DNA from: Bacteroidales bacterium | GTDB lineage: Bacteria; Bacteroidota; Bacteroidia; Bacteroidales; TTA-H9 | Direction of reading: 5' to 3' | Assembly (NCBI GenBank): GCA_028689615.1 | Contig: JAQVCV010000013.1 | Coordinates: forward strand, 1-64,000 | DNA: 64,000 bases | Part shown: positions 1 through 9,166 of the stretch, in pieces | Layout: every line of letters begins with the position of its first letter | Numbering within the stretch: position 1 is the first letter of the stretch | Translations under genes and position numbers: made by a program | The notes under the pieces: model-generated | What the model was told of the DNA's origin: nothing | Seen by the model: the letters and a program-made list of their open reading frames with translations, nothing else | Database searches by the model: none

Positions 1-280
1 CCGTGGGGAGACTTCCTTCTGCTGAAGTTTTTCTGCCCTGACTGTGGGGAGACTTCCTTCGGCTGAAGTTTTTCTGCCCTGACTCTGGGGAGACTTCCTT
101 CGGCTGAAGTTTTTCTGCCCTGACTCTGGGGAGACTTCCTTCGGCTGAAGTTTTTCTGCCCTGACTCTGGGGAGACTTCCTTCGGCTGAAGTTTTTCTGC
201 CCTGACCGTGGGGAGACTTCCTTCGGCTGAAGTTTTTTCGCCCAGACTGTGGGGAGACTTCCTTCGGCTGAAGTTAATCG
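1..280. repeat. 41-bp tandem repeat array, about 6.8 copies, reaching the window edge
   Basis: Unit c(t/c)(g/c)tggggagacttccttcggctgaagtttttctgccctga begins at 1, 42, 83, 124, 165, 206 and 247; each unit holds the small inverted repeat CTTC-ggct-GAAG. Confidence 0.95.
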
Positions 281-387
281 TTAATGCTTATTATTTCTAA
301 AGGGGTTAGGGGGCAGAGGGATGAGGAAAGAAAGAATTTGCTGTGCCCTTGCACTTGTTAAAACCGAAGCCAAAGTCTCGCTCCTCA

Positions 388-2100
388 TCACTCATGCCTG
401 ATTGCTTTTGGATCGATCACAGGTGCCACGATTACTTCAATTTGGTCGTTGTCGGTACATCCGTTTGGGGCGGTGGCTGTTACGGCGTAGGTTCCGGAAG
501 TGGTAACCCAAAGGGTTGATTGGGTTGATCCGTCGTTCCACAGGTAGCTGAAACCTGCTCCGGCATCGAGCAGAAGGGTTCCTCCCTGGCACAACACGGT
601 GTCGTTGCCCAGGTTGACCAGCGGTCCGGTAAGGAGCGAAAGGGCGAGGTTGACGGTTGAATCGCAACCCAGTGCGGAGGTACCATTATAGGTATAATTG
701 CCCGGCCAATGGAGCCACTGGTTGTTGAACCACAGGCTGTCGGAGGGGCACATAACATCGGTTGTATTTCGGGTTTGCGATCGGCGGAGCATGTGATTTA
801 GTGTGGGCCATTCCACGGTAAAGGCATACCACCAGGTGTTGATGGTTCGGGTGTCGCCGGTAACCAAGCCCCAGGTGTGGCATCCGGGAGGGGCCAGACA
901 TCCGTCGAGTTGAACTGTTCCGGCAGTGAGCTGACGGTCGTCCCAGTAGAGGAGTGGCCGGTCGCCCGCAGGTCTGATCAGGTCAACCACGAATCCGCCG
1001 GCCTGTATCTCGATGTCGTAGAGGGGCAGGTTGGTCAGCCCGTTGATGTAGGTGATGTCGAAGGTTACCGGTGTTCCGTTTGGTACGGGCGTGCCCACAC
1101 CGTTGAGGCCATTCCAGGTTAGGGTGTTGGAGCCGGTTGTCACGGCCTGCACCAGGTTCACATCTTCGGGTTGGTAGCCTGGCAGGGGATTGATGCCCAC
1201 CATCACGCTCACAGTTCCACTCTGAGTTACTGCTACATTGAGGTTTACGCTTCCGTTGCAAGGGTTGTCGAGCGATACCTGGCTTATGCTCCCTGGGTTG
1301 CCTGTTGGGAAAAGGGCGGGGTCGGGGTTGTTGAAAAAGATTTTGTATTCGGGATAAACCGAATTCTCTGTACGCGACTTTCGGGCTTCGGTAAAAGGCT
1401 GGTAGTTGTTGCACCCGTTGTGGTTGCATCCAATTCTGAACAGGTGGGGCTGCATTCCGTTGAAACCAATGCGGGTCACTATCTGGTCGGTGCTATAAAC
1501 AAAGAGGCTGCCGTTGAAATGTGCGTAGTCGTCCATGGTGCTCAGGTACCAGTTTCTGGACCAGAGGCGCCCGCTGACGGGGTTGTTGGCGGCATCGGTC
1601 ACGGTTAGGTCGAAGTACAGGAGTACAGGATCGGGAGGGTTCGATCCAATAACCACCGTGTCCATAAATTCAAGGTAATAATCGCCTGCTGCCGGCGGAA
1701 AGAACACGAAAGGGGAGTAGCCACCTGCTGCCACCGGCGCGGGGCCTGCAGCAGCCTGGTTGTAGGTTTCAATAAAACCTGTGCCGGCAACCGGCACCGG
1801 AGTGGTGTCGTAAACCACCACTCCGGCCGTGTTGGTGATACGAAAACTGCCCAGCTTAAGGTATTGCCAGTTCATGCCAAACCACACCTTTTCTGAAGTG
1901 GATGCAACAGAAAAGCAGATGCGGTTGTCGGGTGTTGACTGGGTGAGGCCAAAGGTGCCGTAGCCACCCGGAGCCCCGTTGTGCGAGATAACCACCACGC
2001 CACTGTCGGCTGCCGTGGGGCGCAACTGTTTGGTCCCTTCGGCCAGAGCCGCCACAGGCACCAGCACCAGCAGCAACACAATACAGACGAAGGGAGGCAT
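388..2100 (-). CDS. Secreted protein with Ig/PKD-like C-terminal segment, no recognisable T9SS sorting domain; paralog of the next gene
   Basis: Signal peptide MPPFVCIVLLLVLVPVAALA; extensive similarity by eye to the 2105-3841 product; C-terminal YLWNDGSTQSTLWVTTSGTYAVTATAPNGC motif. Confidence 0.8.
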   Translation of the reverse strand: MPPFVCIVLLLVLVPVAALAEGTKQLRPTAADSGVVVISHNGAPGGYGTFGLTQSTPDNRICFSVASTSEKVWFGMNWQYLKLGSFRITNTAGVVVYDTTPVPVAGTGFIETYNQAAAGPAPVAAGGYSPFVFFPPAAGDYYLEFMDTVVIGSNPPDPVLLYFDLTVTDAANNPVSGRLWSRNWYLSTMDDYAHFNGSLFVYSTDQIVTRIGFNGMQPHLFRIGCNHNGCNNYQPFTEARKSRTENSVYPEYKIFFNNPDPALFPTGNPGSISQVSLDNPCNGSVNLNVAVTQSGTVSVMVGINPLPGYQPEDVNLVQAVTTGSNTLTWNGLNGVGTPVPNGTPVTFDITYINGLTNLPLYDIEIQAGGFVVDLIRPAGDRPLLYWDDRQLTAGTVQLDGCLAPPGCHTWGLVTGDTRTINTWWYAFTVEWPTLNHMLRRSQTRNTTDVMCPSDSLWFNNQWLHWPGNYTYNGTSALGCDSTVNLALSLLTGPLVNLGNDTVLCQGGTLLLDAGAGFSYLWNDGSTQSTLWVTTSGTYAVTATAPNGCTDNDQIEVIVAPVIDPKAIRHE

Positions 2101-2104
2101 GGGA

Positions 2105-3841
2105 TTAATTGTGCTTGATGGGCTTTGTTGGAATAACCGGTGCAGCAATTACGTATATCTCATCGCTACCGCTACAGCCATTGGGTGCAGTGGCATTTAA
2201 CGAATAAAGGCCAGTAGTGGACACTGTTATCGAAGATGAAGTAGCTCCGGTGCTCCATTGATAAACAAATCCAACTCCTGTAGTAGCTTGTAATGTTAGC
2301 GTCGCACCTTGACAAAGGGTAGTATCTGGCCCAAAGTCAACAGCCGGACCCGGTTTTACATTTAAGGTTAGTGAACGAGTAGAATCACAGCCCATAAAGT
2401 TAGTATAAACTTCATTATACACTCCGCTGGTAGTTTGTTGTGCACCGGCAAAGAAATAGCTTTCACCGTTACAAATTTCATGGTTCAAGGCAATGAAATG
2501 GGATCTTCTGTAAGTCAGGTTAATAGGAGCTAAAGTTGTACTAAGTGAGTACCACCATGTATTCATAGTGTTTACATCTCCGTTATCGTAGGGCCAGGAG
2601 TGACAGCCTGTGGTGCCTCCGCACCCCGTGAAGTTAAATCCTGTTGCCCATAAATTGGTATCATCCCAGTAAACTAAAGGCTGAGGCCCTGTAGGACGAA
2701 CAAGGTTAATGACAAATCCGCTTGGTGCGGCTTCAATGTCGTACATTGGAAGGTTTGTCAATCCATTGATGTAAGTCACTACAATATCAACTGACGTTCC
2801 ATTAGGTACTGGTTGTCCTAACCCGTTGTTTCCATTCCATGTAATGATGTTGGGCGTATTGGCAACTACGTCAGCACTCAAGAGTATATCTTCTGGCTGA
2901 TAGCCCGGTAAAGGATTGATGTCAACCAAAATGCTAACATTCCCTGATTTATTTACATTTACCTGGATATCCATTGTTCCATCACAATCGTTAATTGGAA
3001 CTACCGAAGTAACAGCCCCCATAATCCCCGTTGGGTAAACATTGGGGTCAGGGTTATTGAGAAAAATTTTGTATTGAGCATAGGTGCTGTTGCCAGTCCT
3101 TGATTTTCTGGCCTGATCAAATGGCTCGGTGTTGTTGCAGCCGTTCGGATTGCAGGCCACCCGGAAGAAATAGGGTCTGATGCCGTTAAAATTAATTTCT
3201 GTTACGATTTGATCGTCGGAATAAGAGTAGAGTTTACCTCTGAAAATGTCGCTGGCAGTACCACCCTGTGTGCTTAAAAACCAGTTTTTGGAATAAACCC
3301 GACCAGGGATAGCTACATTTCCGGATGTGGCAACAGTGAGGTCAAAATATCTTAATTCTGCGTCTTGTCCTCCCCAACCTCCAGCTGTGGTATACTCAAA
3401 CTCGATGTAATAATCTCCGGCAGAAGGCGGATTCCAGAGAATTGCAGTATATCCGCCTGTGGCAACGTTGGATGGGCCGGCAATGGCCTTGTAATAATTG
3501 TTAATAAATCCGGCTCCCGATGTAGGAACTGGAGCTGATGGTTTGGCAATAGTTCCATTGGCTCTTTTAATGACGTAATTGGCCGAATTTGTATAAATCC
3601 ATTTCATTCCTAGATAGACTTTTTCTGAAGTGCTGTTTATCTTGAACCAAATACGACTGTCTTCAGGTGCGGTTGAAACAGCGAAGTGTCCATATACACC
3701 ACCACTTGATATGCCCTTCGATACAATAATAACACCGCGTCCAACACTGTCGGAAGGGAAAGGCATTAGTTCTTTAGTGCCCTCGGCGAAAACTGAACAA
3801 ACAAAAAAGAAAGCGTAAAGAATGAGAATGGGTTTAATCAT
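2105..3841 (-). CDS. Secreted protein, tandem paralog of 388-2100
   Basis: Signal peptide MIKPILILYAFFFVCSVFA; shares ARKSRTxNSxYxxYKIFxNNPDP, INPLPGYQPED and TYINGLTNLPxYDIE blocks with the neighbour. Confidence 0.82.
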   Translation of the reverse strand: MIKPILILYAFFFVCSVFAEGTKELMPFPSDSVGRGVIIVSKGISSGGVYGHFAVSTAPEDSRIWFKINSTSEKVYLGMKWIYTNSANYVIKRANGTIAKPSAPVPTSGAGFINNYYKAIAGPSNVATGGYTAILWNPPSAGDYYIEFEYTTAGGWGGQDAELRYFDLTVATSGNVAIPGRVYSKNWFLSTQGGTASDIFRGKLYSYSDDQIVTEINFNGIRPYFFRVACNPNGCNNTEPFDQARKSRTGNSTYAQYKIFLNNPDPNVYPTGIMGAVTSVVPINDCDGTMDIQVNVNKSGNVSILVDINPLPGYQPEDILLSADVVANTPNIITWNGNNGLGQPVPNGTSVDIVVTYINGLTNLPMYDIEAAPSGFVINLVRPTGPQPLVYWDDTNLWATGFNFTGCGGTTGCHSWPYDNGDVNTMNTWWYSLSTTLAPINLTYRRSHFIALNHEICNGESYFFAGAQQTTSGVYNEVYTNFMGCDSTRSLTLNVKPGPAVDFGPDTTLCQGATLTLQATTGVGFVYQWSTGATSSSITVSTTGLYSLNATAPNGCSGSDEIYVIAAPVIPTKPIKHN

Positions 3842-3863
3842 ACTATGATTGTCAATTGATTAA

Positions 3864-4079
3864 TTATGTATTTTTAAATTCATTGATGAATACGGATTCT
3901 TTCGATCGGGATGGAATTGGCAAATTCCAACTCTCAAAACTGATCCCTTTGTCGCTCGAATTGCCAGCTTTAAAGGTAATTTCCGGTGCCGCAAACCAGA
4001 ATTCCGTGTCGTTTTGTGCCGCGGCCCCAACCGCAAGCACCATTGCCAGTGCAACGATCGCATATTTCAACAGTTTCAT
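3864..4079 (-). CDS. Short secreted protein, possibly a 5' remnant of a large Bacteroidetes adhesin
   Basis: 71 aa: signal peptide followed by NDTEFWFAAPEIT, resembling the mature N-terminus of large IgGFc-binding/gliding-motility-associated surface proteins. Confidence 0.5.
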   Translation of the reverse strand: MKLLKYAIVALAMVLAVGAAAQNDTEFWFAAPEITFKAGNSSDKGISFESWNLPIPSRSKESVFINEFKNT

Positions 4080-4290
4080 TTTCCTTTATTCATTTGGTTC
4101 AAACGGTAATCAGACATAAGCAACCCTCCGGGGGTTGTAGCATAGGTTTTTCTGGAAAACAAAGATAGGGAGTTTGTTGTATCGCTCCAAGTTGCAACGG
4201 GAAGCGGCTCAAGCGTTTTTCGTATTTTTGCAGGGCCATCGGTGGTTGAATCCCGGGGCATTGCATTGTAAAACTGTTAAATTGAATACT

Positions 4291-5037
4291 ATGAAACTTT
4301 TAGAAGGAAAAATTGCTCTGGTTACCGGAGCCTCTCGCGGCATCGGTCGCGCCATCGTGTTGAAGTTTGCTGCCGAAGGGGCCGATGTGGCCTTCACCGA
4401 TCTGGCAATCGACGAGAACACTGCCTCGCTTGAGGCCGAGATTGCAGCCCTGGGGCGCAAAGGGAAAGGGTATGCCGCCGATGCATCGGACCTGACAGCC
4501 AGCGAGAAACTGGTTGAAGAGGTGACCAAAGACTTTGGTACCATTGATATTCTGGTGAACAACGCCGGAATCACCCGCGACCAACTGCTCATGCGCATGA
4601 GTGAAACCGATTGGGATCTGGTGCTGAAAATAAACCTTAAATCGGTGTTCAACATGACCAAAGCGGTTCAGCGCGTGATGCTCAAAGCCCGCAAAGGTGC
4701 CATCATCAACATGAGTTCGGTGGTGGGTGTGAGTGGCAACGCCGGCCAGTCGAACTATTCGGCCTCCAAAGCCGGCATGATCGGATTCACCAAAAGCATT
4801 GCCCAGGAGCTCGGTTCGCGCAACATCCGCGTGAATGCCGTGGCCCCCGGTTTCATCGAAACGGCCATGACCGCCAAACTGCCCGAAGATGTCCGCAAAA
4901 ACTGGATCGAAGGAATTCCCCTCAAGCGCGGCGGCACCCCCGACGATGTTGCCAACGCCTGCACCTTCCTCGCCTCCGACCTCTCGGGCTACGTCACCGG
5001 CCAGGTGTTGCATGTGTGTGGCGGGATGCTGATGTAG
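4291..5037 (+). CDS. fabG: 3-oxoacyl-[acyl-carrier-protein] reductase
   Basis: TGASRGIGRAI, NNAGITRD, SYSASKAG-like active site (NYSASKAG), GYVTGQVLHVCGGM C-terminus. Start moved from ORF start 4174 to ATG 4291 because a TAnnTTTG-type element lies at 4223-4230. Confidence 0.95.
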   Translation: MKLLEGKIALVTGASRGIGRAIVLKFAAEGADVAFTDLAIDENTASLEAEIAALGRKGKGYAADASDLTASEKLVEEVTKDFGTIDILVNNAGITRDQLLMRMSETDWDLVLKINLKSVFNMTKAVQRVMLKARKGAIINMSSVVGVSGNAGQSNYSASKAGMIGFTKSIAQELGSRNIRVNAVAPGFIETAMTAKLPEDVRKNWIEGIPLKRGGTPDDVANACTFLASDLSGYVTGQVLHVCGGMLM

Positions 5038-5056
5038 GATTGTTTGTTTTGTTTGT

Positions 5057-5155
5057 TTTGTTTGTTTGAGTGTTTTGAATGGTTTTTTGGGTTTCAATAT
5101 GGCTAATCAATGTTTAAACCAGGAACCAGCCTATCAGATCACTCAAACAAACAAA
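5057..5155. repeat. 16-bp perfect inverted repeat (TTTGTTTGTTTGAGTG / CACTCAAACAAACAAA) separated by 67 bp
   Basis: Arms at 5057-5072 and 5140-5155, exact reverse complements. Confidence 0.85.
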
Positions 5156-5167
5156 TACCGGAAACCT

Positions 5168-5234
5168 CATTACTCACTGACGAATAAAAAATGAGACAGC
5201 GGATTATCGATTAGCTCGGGTCTTCTTTAAAAGA
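5168..5234 (+). repeat. Dispersed repeat copy 1 (GACGAATAAAAA..GAGACAGCGGATTATC)
   Basis: Related copies at 57777-57840 and 58276-58330 in this window. Confidence 0.75.
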
Positions 5235-5313
5235 GATTTTTTGAAGACTAAATGTAAATATTAACTTGTCATAACGATTTGTGATTGTGACAATCTAAAA
5301 TAGCATTCTAATT

Positions 5314-5700
5314 ATGACAATTACACGGTTTGAGGATTTGGAGATATGGCAATTGTCAAGGGAATTGAATCGTATAGTTAAAGGCTATACGCATAGGGAA
5401 GCCTTTTCGCGAGATTTTCGATTTATTGATCAGATTACCAGTTCTTGTGGTTCTGTAATGGATTGCATCGCTGAGGGATTTGAACGCGATGGAACCAAAG
5501 AGTTTATCCAGTTTCTTAGTATTGCAAAAGGTTCGTGTGGCGAAGCCAGGTCGCAATGCTATCGTGCCTTTGACTTTAGTTATATCTCATCAGAAGAATT
5601 AAACGATATACTCCTCAGAACAGATGTTCTGAGGAGTAAAATCAGCAATTTTATCTCTTATCTGAAATCTTGCGATTTGAAAGGAAAGAAGTATAAGTAA
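5314..5700 (+). CDS. Four-helix bundle protein (23S rRNA intervening-sequence protein family)
   Basis: FEDLEIWQLSREL..., DQITSSCGSVMDCIAEGFERDGTKEFIQFLSIAKGSCGEARSQ is the hallmark of this family. Confidence 0.88.
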   Translation: MTITRFEDLEIWQLSRELNRIVKGYTHREAFSRDFRFIDQITSSCGSVMDCIAEGFERDGTKEFIQFLSIAKGSCGEARSQCYRAFDFSYISSEELNDILLRTDVLRSKISNFISYLKSCDLKGKKYK

Positions 5701-5901
5701 TGATATAGTGAAGCAGGTGGTAATGATCTACCCAAGTTCACAAATACTTGAAGTAAAAAATGTCTTTTCTAAAATCAAAAAGAGTTATGGTTGGAAGCGG
5801 ACGAAAACAAAACCAACAAACTTATAAACAGGGTTGGTTATCTTGACCGGCGGGTGACGACCAACCGAACCAAAAAGACAAACGAAACCTAAAACAAATC
5901 A

Positions 5902-6024
5902 CTAGAACCTCTTCTTCGATTTCTTCTTTCCCCAAACTTCTTCAACGGCGTTGGCGTCAACCGATTGCCGTTTCTTTTTGTAGGGTTTTTCCCAGAAGGG
6001 TTCTTCTTTCTTTTCGGAGGGTTT
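5902..6024 (-). other. In-frame continuation of the helicase ORF after TAA (40 codons, basic tail)
   Basis: Minus-strand reading in the same frame after TAA (6025-6027): KPSEKKEEPFWEKPYKKKRQSVDANAVEEVWGKKKSKKRF followed by TAG (5902-5904). Confidence 0.75.
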
Positions 6025-7677
6025 TTAGTCGGTTGCGAAGCCGGCCTGAAGTTTCATGCCGTTGTAGCTGGCCTCGTTGAGTGCTCCTACCAGGCGGGAG
6101 GCAAAGCGGCTGTCGATCTCGAAGAAAGAGAACTTGCGGTCGAGGTCGATGCGGCCAATCTCGATGCTGCGGTCGCGGAGGGTTTCGTTGATGAGGCTGA
6201 TAAGGGCTTTGGGGTTGATGTTGTTTTTCAATCCCACGTTCAGGAAAATGCGGCTGAATGCCACACCCTGTCCACCGCGGTCGCGTTTCTTTTTGATCTC
6301 GAAAGTGCCTTTGGGCTGGTCTTTCCCTTTCGAGTCGTATTTGCGTGGTATCTGCGCGTTGATGTTGGAGGCATCGCGGTAGTAATCGAGGAAGCGGTTG
6401 AACTCCATCGAGATGAATTTCTTGATCAGTTCGTCGCGATCCATCCAGCTCAGTTTTTTCATGATCACGGGGAGGAAGCTCTCGATCTCCTCTTCGTTCA
6501 CCTGGGTGTTTTCCATCTTATCAACCAGGTTGAAGAGTTGTTTCTCGCAGATGGTGCGGCCATCAGGCACGGGCATGTAGGTGATGGTCCGTCCGGTGAG
6601 TTTTTCGAGGGTGCGGATGCGTTCCATCTCGCGGGAGTGGATGATGCTGATGGCTACCCCTGTCTTCCCGGCACGTCCGGTGCGACCTGTGCGGTGGATG
6701 TACACCTCGCGGTCGTCGGGAAGGTTGTAGTTGATGATGTGGGTGAGGTCGGTCACGTCGAGACCGCGTGCAGCCACGTCGGTTGCAACCAGAACCTGCA
6801 GATGCCGCAGCCTGAAGCGGTTCATCACATAATCGCGCTGTGCCTGCGACAGGTCGCCATGAAGCGCGTCGGCGTTGTAGCCCTCCTGCATCAGATGGTC
6901 GGCCACCTCTTTGGTCTCGGTGCGGGTGCGGCAAAACACGATGCTGTAGAGGTTGGGGTTGATGTCGATGATTCTTTTCAGGGCTTCGAAGCGGTCGGGG
7001 GCATGAACCATGCAGAAGAAGTGGTTCACGTTTTCGGTGCCTGAGTTCTTTTTGCCGGCGCTGATCTCTTCAGGGTCGTGCATGTAGTTTTTGGCAATAG
7101 CCAGCACTTCGCGGGGCATGGTAGCGCTGAGGAGCATGGTTCGGCGTTCGGCGGGTGCTGTTTCGAGAATGGAGTCGAGCTCTTCTTTGAAGCCCATGTT
7201 GAGCATCTCGTCGGCCTCGTCGAGCACCAGCCATTTAATTTTGGAGATGTCGAGGCGCGACCGGTTGATCAGGTCGAGGGTGCGTCCGGGAGTTCCTACC
7301 ACGAAAGTAGCGCCACGACGCAGGTGTACCATCTGCCGCTCGATGCTTTCGCCGCCATACACCGGCACGATGTGGATACCGGGGATGTTTTTGCTGTAGT
7401 TCGACAGGTCTTTGGCAATCTGGATGCAGAGTTCGCGGGTGGGGCATAAAACGAGCCCTTCGGGAATTTTGTTGCCGGGTTGTGCCTGTTGGAGCATGGG
7501 CAAGCCAAAGGCGGCTGTTTTGCCCGTCCCTGTCTGGGCAAAGGCCAGCAGATCGCGCGATTGCTCAAGAATGAATGGGATGGTGAGTGCCTGAATGGGA
7601 GTTGGGTTTTCGAAGCCCATCTCTTTGATGGCCTCGTGGATTTCCGGTTTGAGAGCGGAGAAATCGAATGATGACAT
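6025..7677 (-). CDS. DEAD/DEAH-box RNA helicase with DbpA-type RNA-binding C-terminal domain
   Basis: AQTGTGKTAAFGLP, VGTPGRTLDL, LDEADEML, LLSATMP, HRTGRTGRAG motifs. Confidence 0.96.
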   Translation of the reverse strand: MSSFDFSALKPEIHEAIKEMGFENPTPIQALTIPFILEQSRDLLAFAQTGTGKTAAFGLPMLQQAQPGNKIPEGLVLCPTRELCIQIAKDLSNYSKNIPGIHIVPVYGGESIERQMVHLRRGATFVVGTPGRTLDLINRSRLDISKIKWLVLDEADEMLNMGFKEELDSILETAPAERRTMLLSATMPREVLAIAKNYMHDPEEISAGKKNSGTENVNHFFCMVHAPDRFEALKRIIDINPNLYSIVFCRTRTETKEVADHLMQEGYNADALHGDLSQAQRDYVMNRFRLRHLQVLVATDVAARGLDVTDLTHIINYNLPDDREVYIHRTGRTGRAGKTGVAISIIHSREMERIRTLEKLTGRTITYMPVPDGRTICEKQLFNLVDKMENTQVNEEEIESFLPVIMKKLSWMDRDELIKKFISMEFNRFLDYYRDASNINAQIPRKYDSKGKDQPKGTFEIKKKRDRGGQGVAFSRIFLNVGLKNNINPKALISLINETLRDRSIEIGRIDLDRKFSFFEIDSRFASRLVGALNEASYNGMKLQAGFATD

Positions 7678-7939
7678 GTAAATTTTTCGTTAAAACATCC
7701 CAAACAATTGGCGTGGTGGCAATGCCCGGAACATCGTGAATAAAAGTAATTTATGCCAAGCTGTCGGCAGCTTTGCAAAAGGCTGCAAAGGTACGCTATT
7801 TTTTTGAAACAAAAGGGGGTGACCCTTTCTCTGTTTTTTTCTTTAGCGGGGTTTGAGTATGTTTGCACTCCGCAAAAGGGTGTCCAACGGGTGCTGTAGT
7901 GGCATTGAAGCTGGCAACACCCTGCTTGAACCCCGGCTT

Positions 7940-8317
7940 ATGATGTTGTTTTTTAAGAATCGGTTGCGCAGTTTTGGTTATGCCTTCAGGGGTGTGGCTG
8001 GTTTGTTTCGTGGTCAGATCAATATCTGGCTGCACGTGGTGGCTGCCCTGATGGTGGTGGTGGCGGGTTTTTGTTTCGGAATCAGCAAGTCCGAATGGCT
8101 GGCAGTGGTGTTGTCTGTTGCTATGGTGTTGGGCGCGGAAGCTTTCAACACCGCCCTAGAGCGGCTCACCGATATGGTTTCACCCGACTACGACCGTAGG
8201 GCCGGAGAGGTGAAGGATGTTGCTGCCGGTGCTGTGTTGCTGGTGAGCCTGGGTGCCCTGGTTGTGGGGCTGGTAGTGTTTGTACCTTATATTATTGACT
8301 TGTTTTCAAATGGCTGA
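7940..8317 (+). CDS. Diacylglycerol/undecaprenol kinase family protein
   Basis: FxNRLRSFGYAFRGV, NIWLHVVAAL, GAEAFNTALERLTDMVSPDYDRRAGEVKDVAAGAVLL signature; ATG at 7940 preferred. Confidence 0.92.
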   Translation: MMLFFKNRLRSFGYAFRGVAGLFRGQINIWLHVVAALMVVVAGFCFGISKSEWLAVVLSVAMVLGAEAFNTALERLTDMVSPDYDRRAGEVKDVAAGAVLLVSLGALVVGLVVFVPYIIDLFSNG

Positions 8318-9161
8318 CATTTTACTTGCCGACAGCGGTTCGTCGAAAACCGACTGGGTTCTGGTTCGTGACGGGGAAGAGAAGTTCCGGTTTCAATCGG
8401 TGGGACTCAATCCCTATTTTTTAAGCCCCGGGCGCATAACCGAGGAGATTGTTAAGGCTTTGCCCGAAGGTTTTGACGTGTCGTTGCCCGACGAAGTGTT
8501 GTTTTATGGTTCGGGATGCAGTGCCGCGGAGCGTATCGACGAGGTGGCGGGAGCCATCAAGGGGGCTTTCCCTTACGCGATGGTGAGCGTGGAGTCGGAT
8601 CTGGTGGGGGCGGCTCGCGCCCTGTTCGGGTCTGACCCCGGATTGGTGGCAATACTTGGAACCGGATCGAATGTATGCCTCTACAGCGGCACCACGATTA
8701 CCCATGGCATCCGCTCGCTGGGTTTTTTGTTTGGCGACTGGGGCAGTGGTGCGGTGATCGGGCGCGAACTGGTGACAAGCTACCTCCGGCGCCGGATGCC
8801 CACCGCGTTGAGCGGCATTTTTGAGGAGTGGCACCAATTGTCGTTCGAACAGATGCTGGAGGGGAGCTACCGGACCGACCGTCCCTCACGTTTCCTGGCG
8901 TCGTTTGTTCCGTTTTTAGCGCAACAGAAGCAGCATGAGTGGGTGCAGAGTCTGCTCCGGCGCAGTTTCGACGATTTTTTCAGCTTCATGGTTGCCGATC
9001 TGCCTCATCAGAACCGCTATCCCTTTGGAGCTGTGGGGTCGGTAGCGTTTTACTTCCGCGAATTTCTTGAAGCATCGGCAGCAAAAGCTGGTTTTTACCA
9101 TACCAGGGTATTGGCTGCACCTATGGAGGGGTTGGTGGAGTTGTATAAACATCATCAGTAG
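8310..9161 (+). CDS. BadF/BadG/BcrA/BcrD-type ATPase, N-acetylglucosamine kinase-like
   Basis: LADSGSSKTDWVL, ILGTGSNVCLYSG, GFLFGDWGSGAVIGRELV. Confidence 0.9.
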   Translation: MADILLADSGSSKTDWVLVRDGEEKFRFQSVGLNPYFLSPGRITEEIVKALPEGFDVSLPDEVLFYGSGCSAAERIDEVAGAIKGAFPYAMVSVESDLVGAARALFGSDPGLVAILGTGSNVCLYSGTTITHGIRSLGFLFGDWGSGAVIGRELVTSYLRRRMPTALSGIFEEWHQLSFEQMLEGSYRTDRPSRFLASFVPFLAQQKQHEWVQSLLRRSFDDFFSFMVADLPHQNRYPFGAVGSVAFYFREFLEASAAKAGFYHTRVLAAPMEGLVELYKHHQ

Positions 9162-9166
9162 GAGCC

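Noticed and set aside
1-280. 41-bp array as a CRISPR
   Set aside because: No spacer sequences; repeats abut directly.
4174-4290. N-terminal extension of FabG in the ORF track
   Set aside because: A TATTTTTG promoter-like element at 4223-4230 lies inside it and ATG 4291 gives the canonical FabG start.
4300-5097. 265-aa minus ORF opposite fabG
   Set aside because: Antisense shadow; fabG is unambiguous.
5314-5700. Four-helix-bundle gene as the accessory (Avd-like) gene of a diversity-generating retroelement
   Set aside because: No reverse transcriptase, template or variable repeat nearby; the family is common as an orphan or rRNA intervening-sequence ORF.
5965-7044. 359-aa + strand ORF
   Set aside because: Antisense shadow of the DEAD-box helicase; composition implausible and no recognisable domain.
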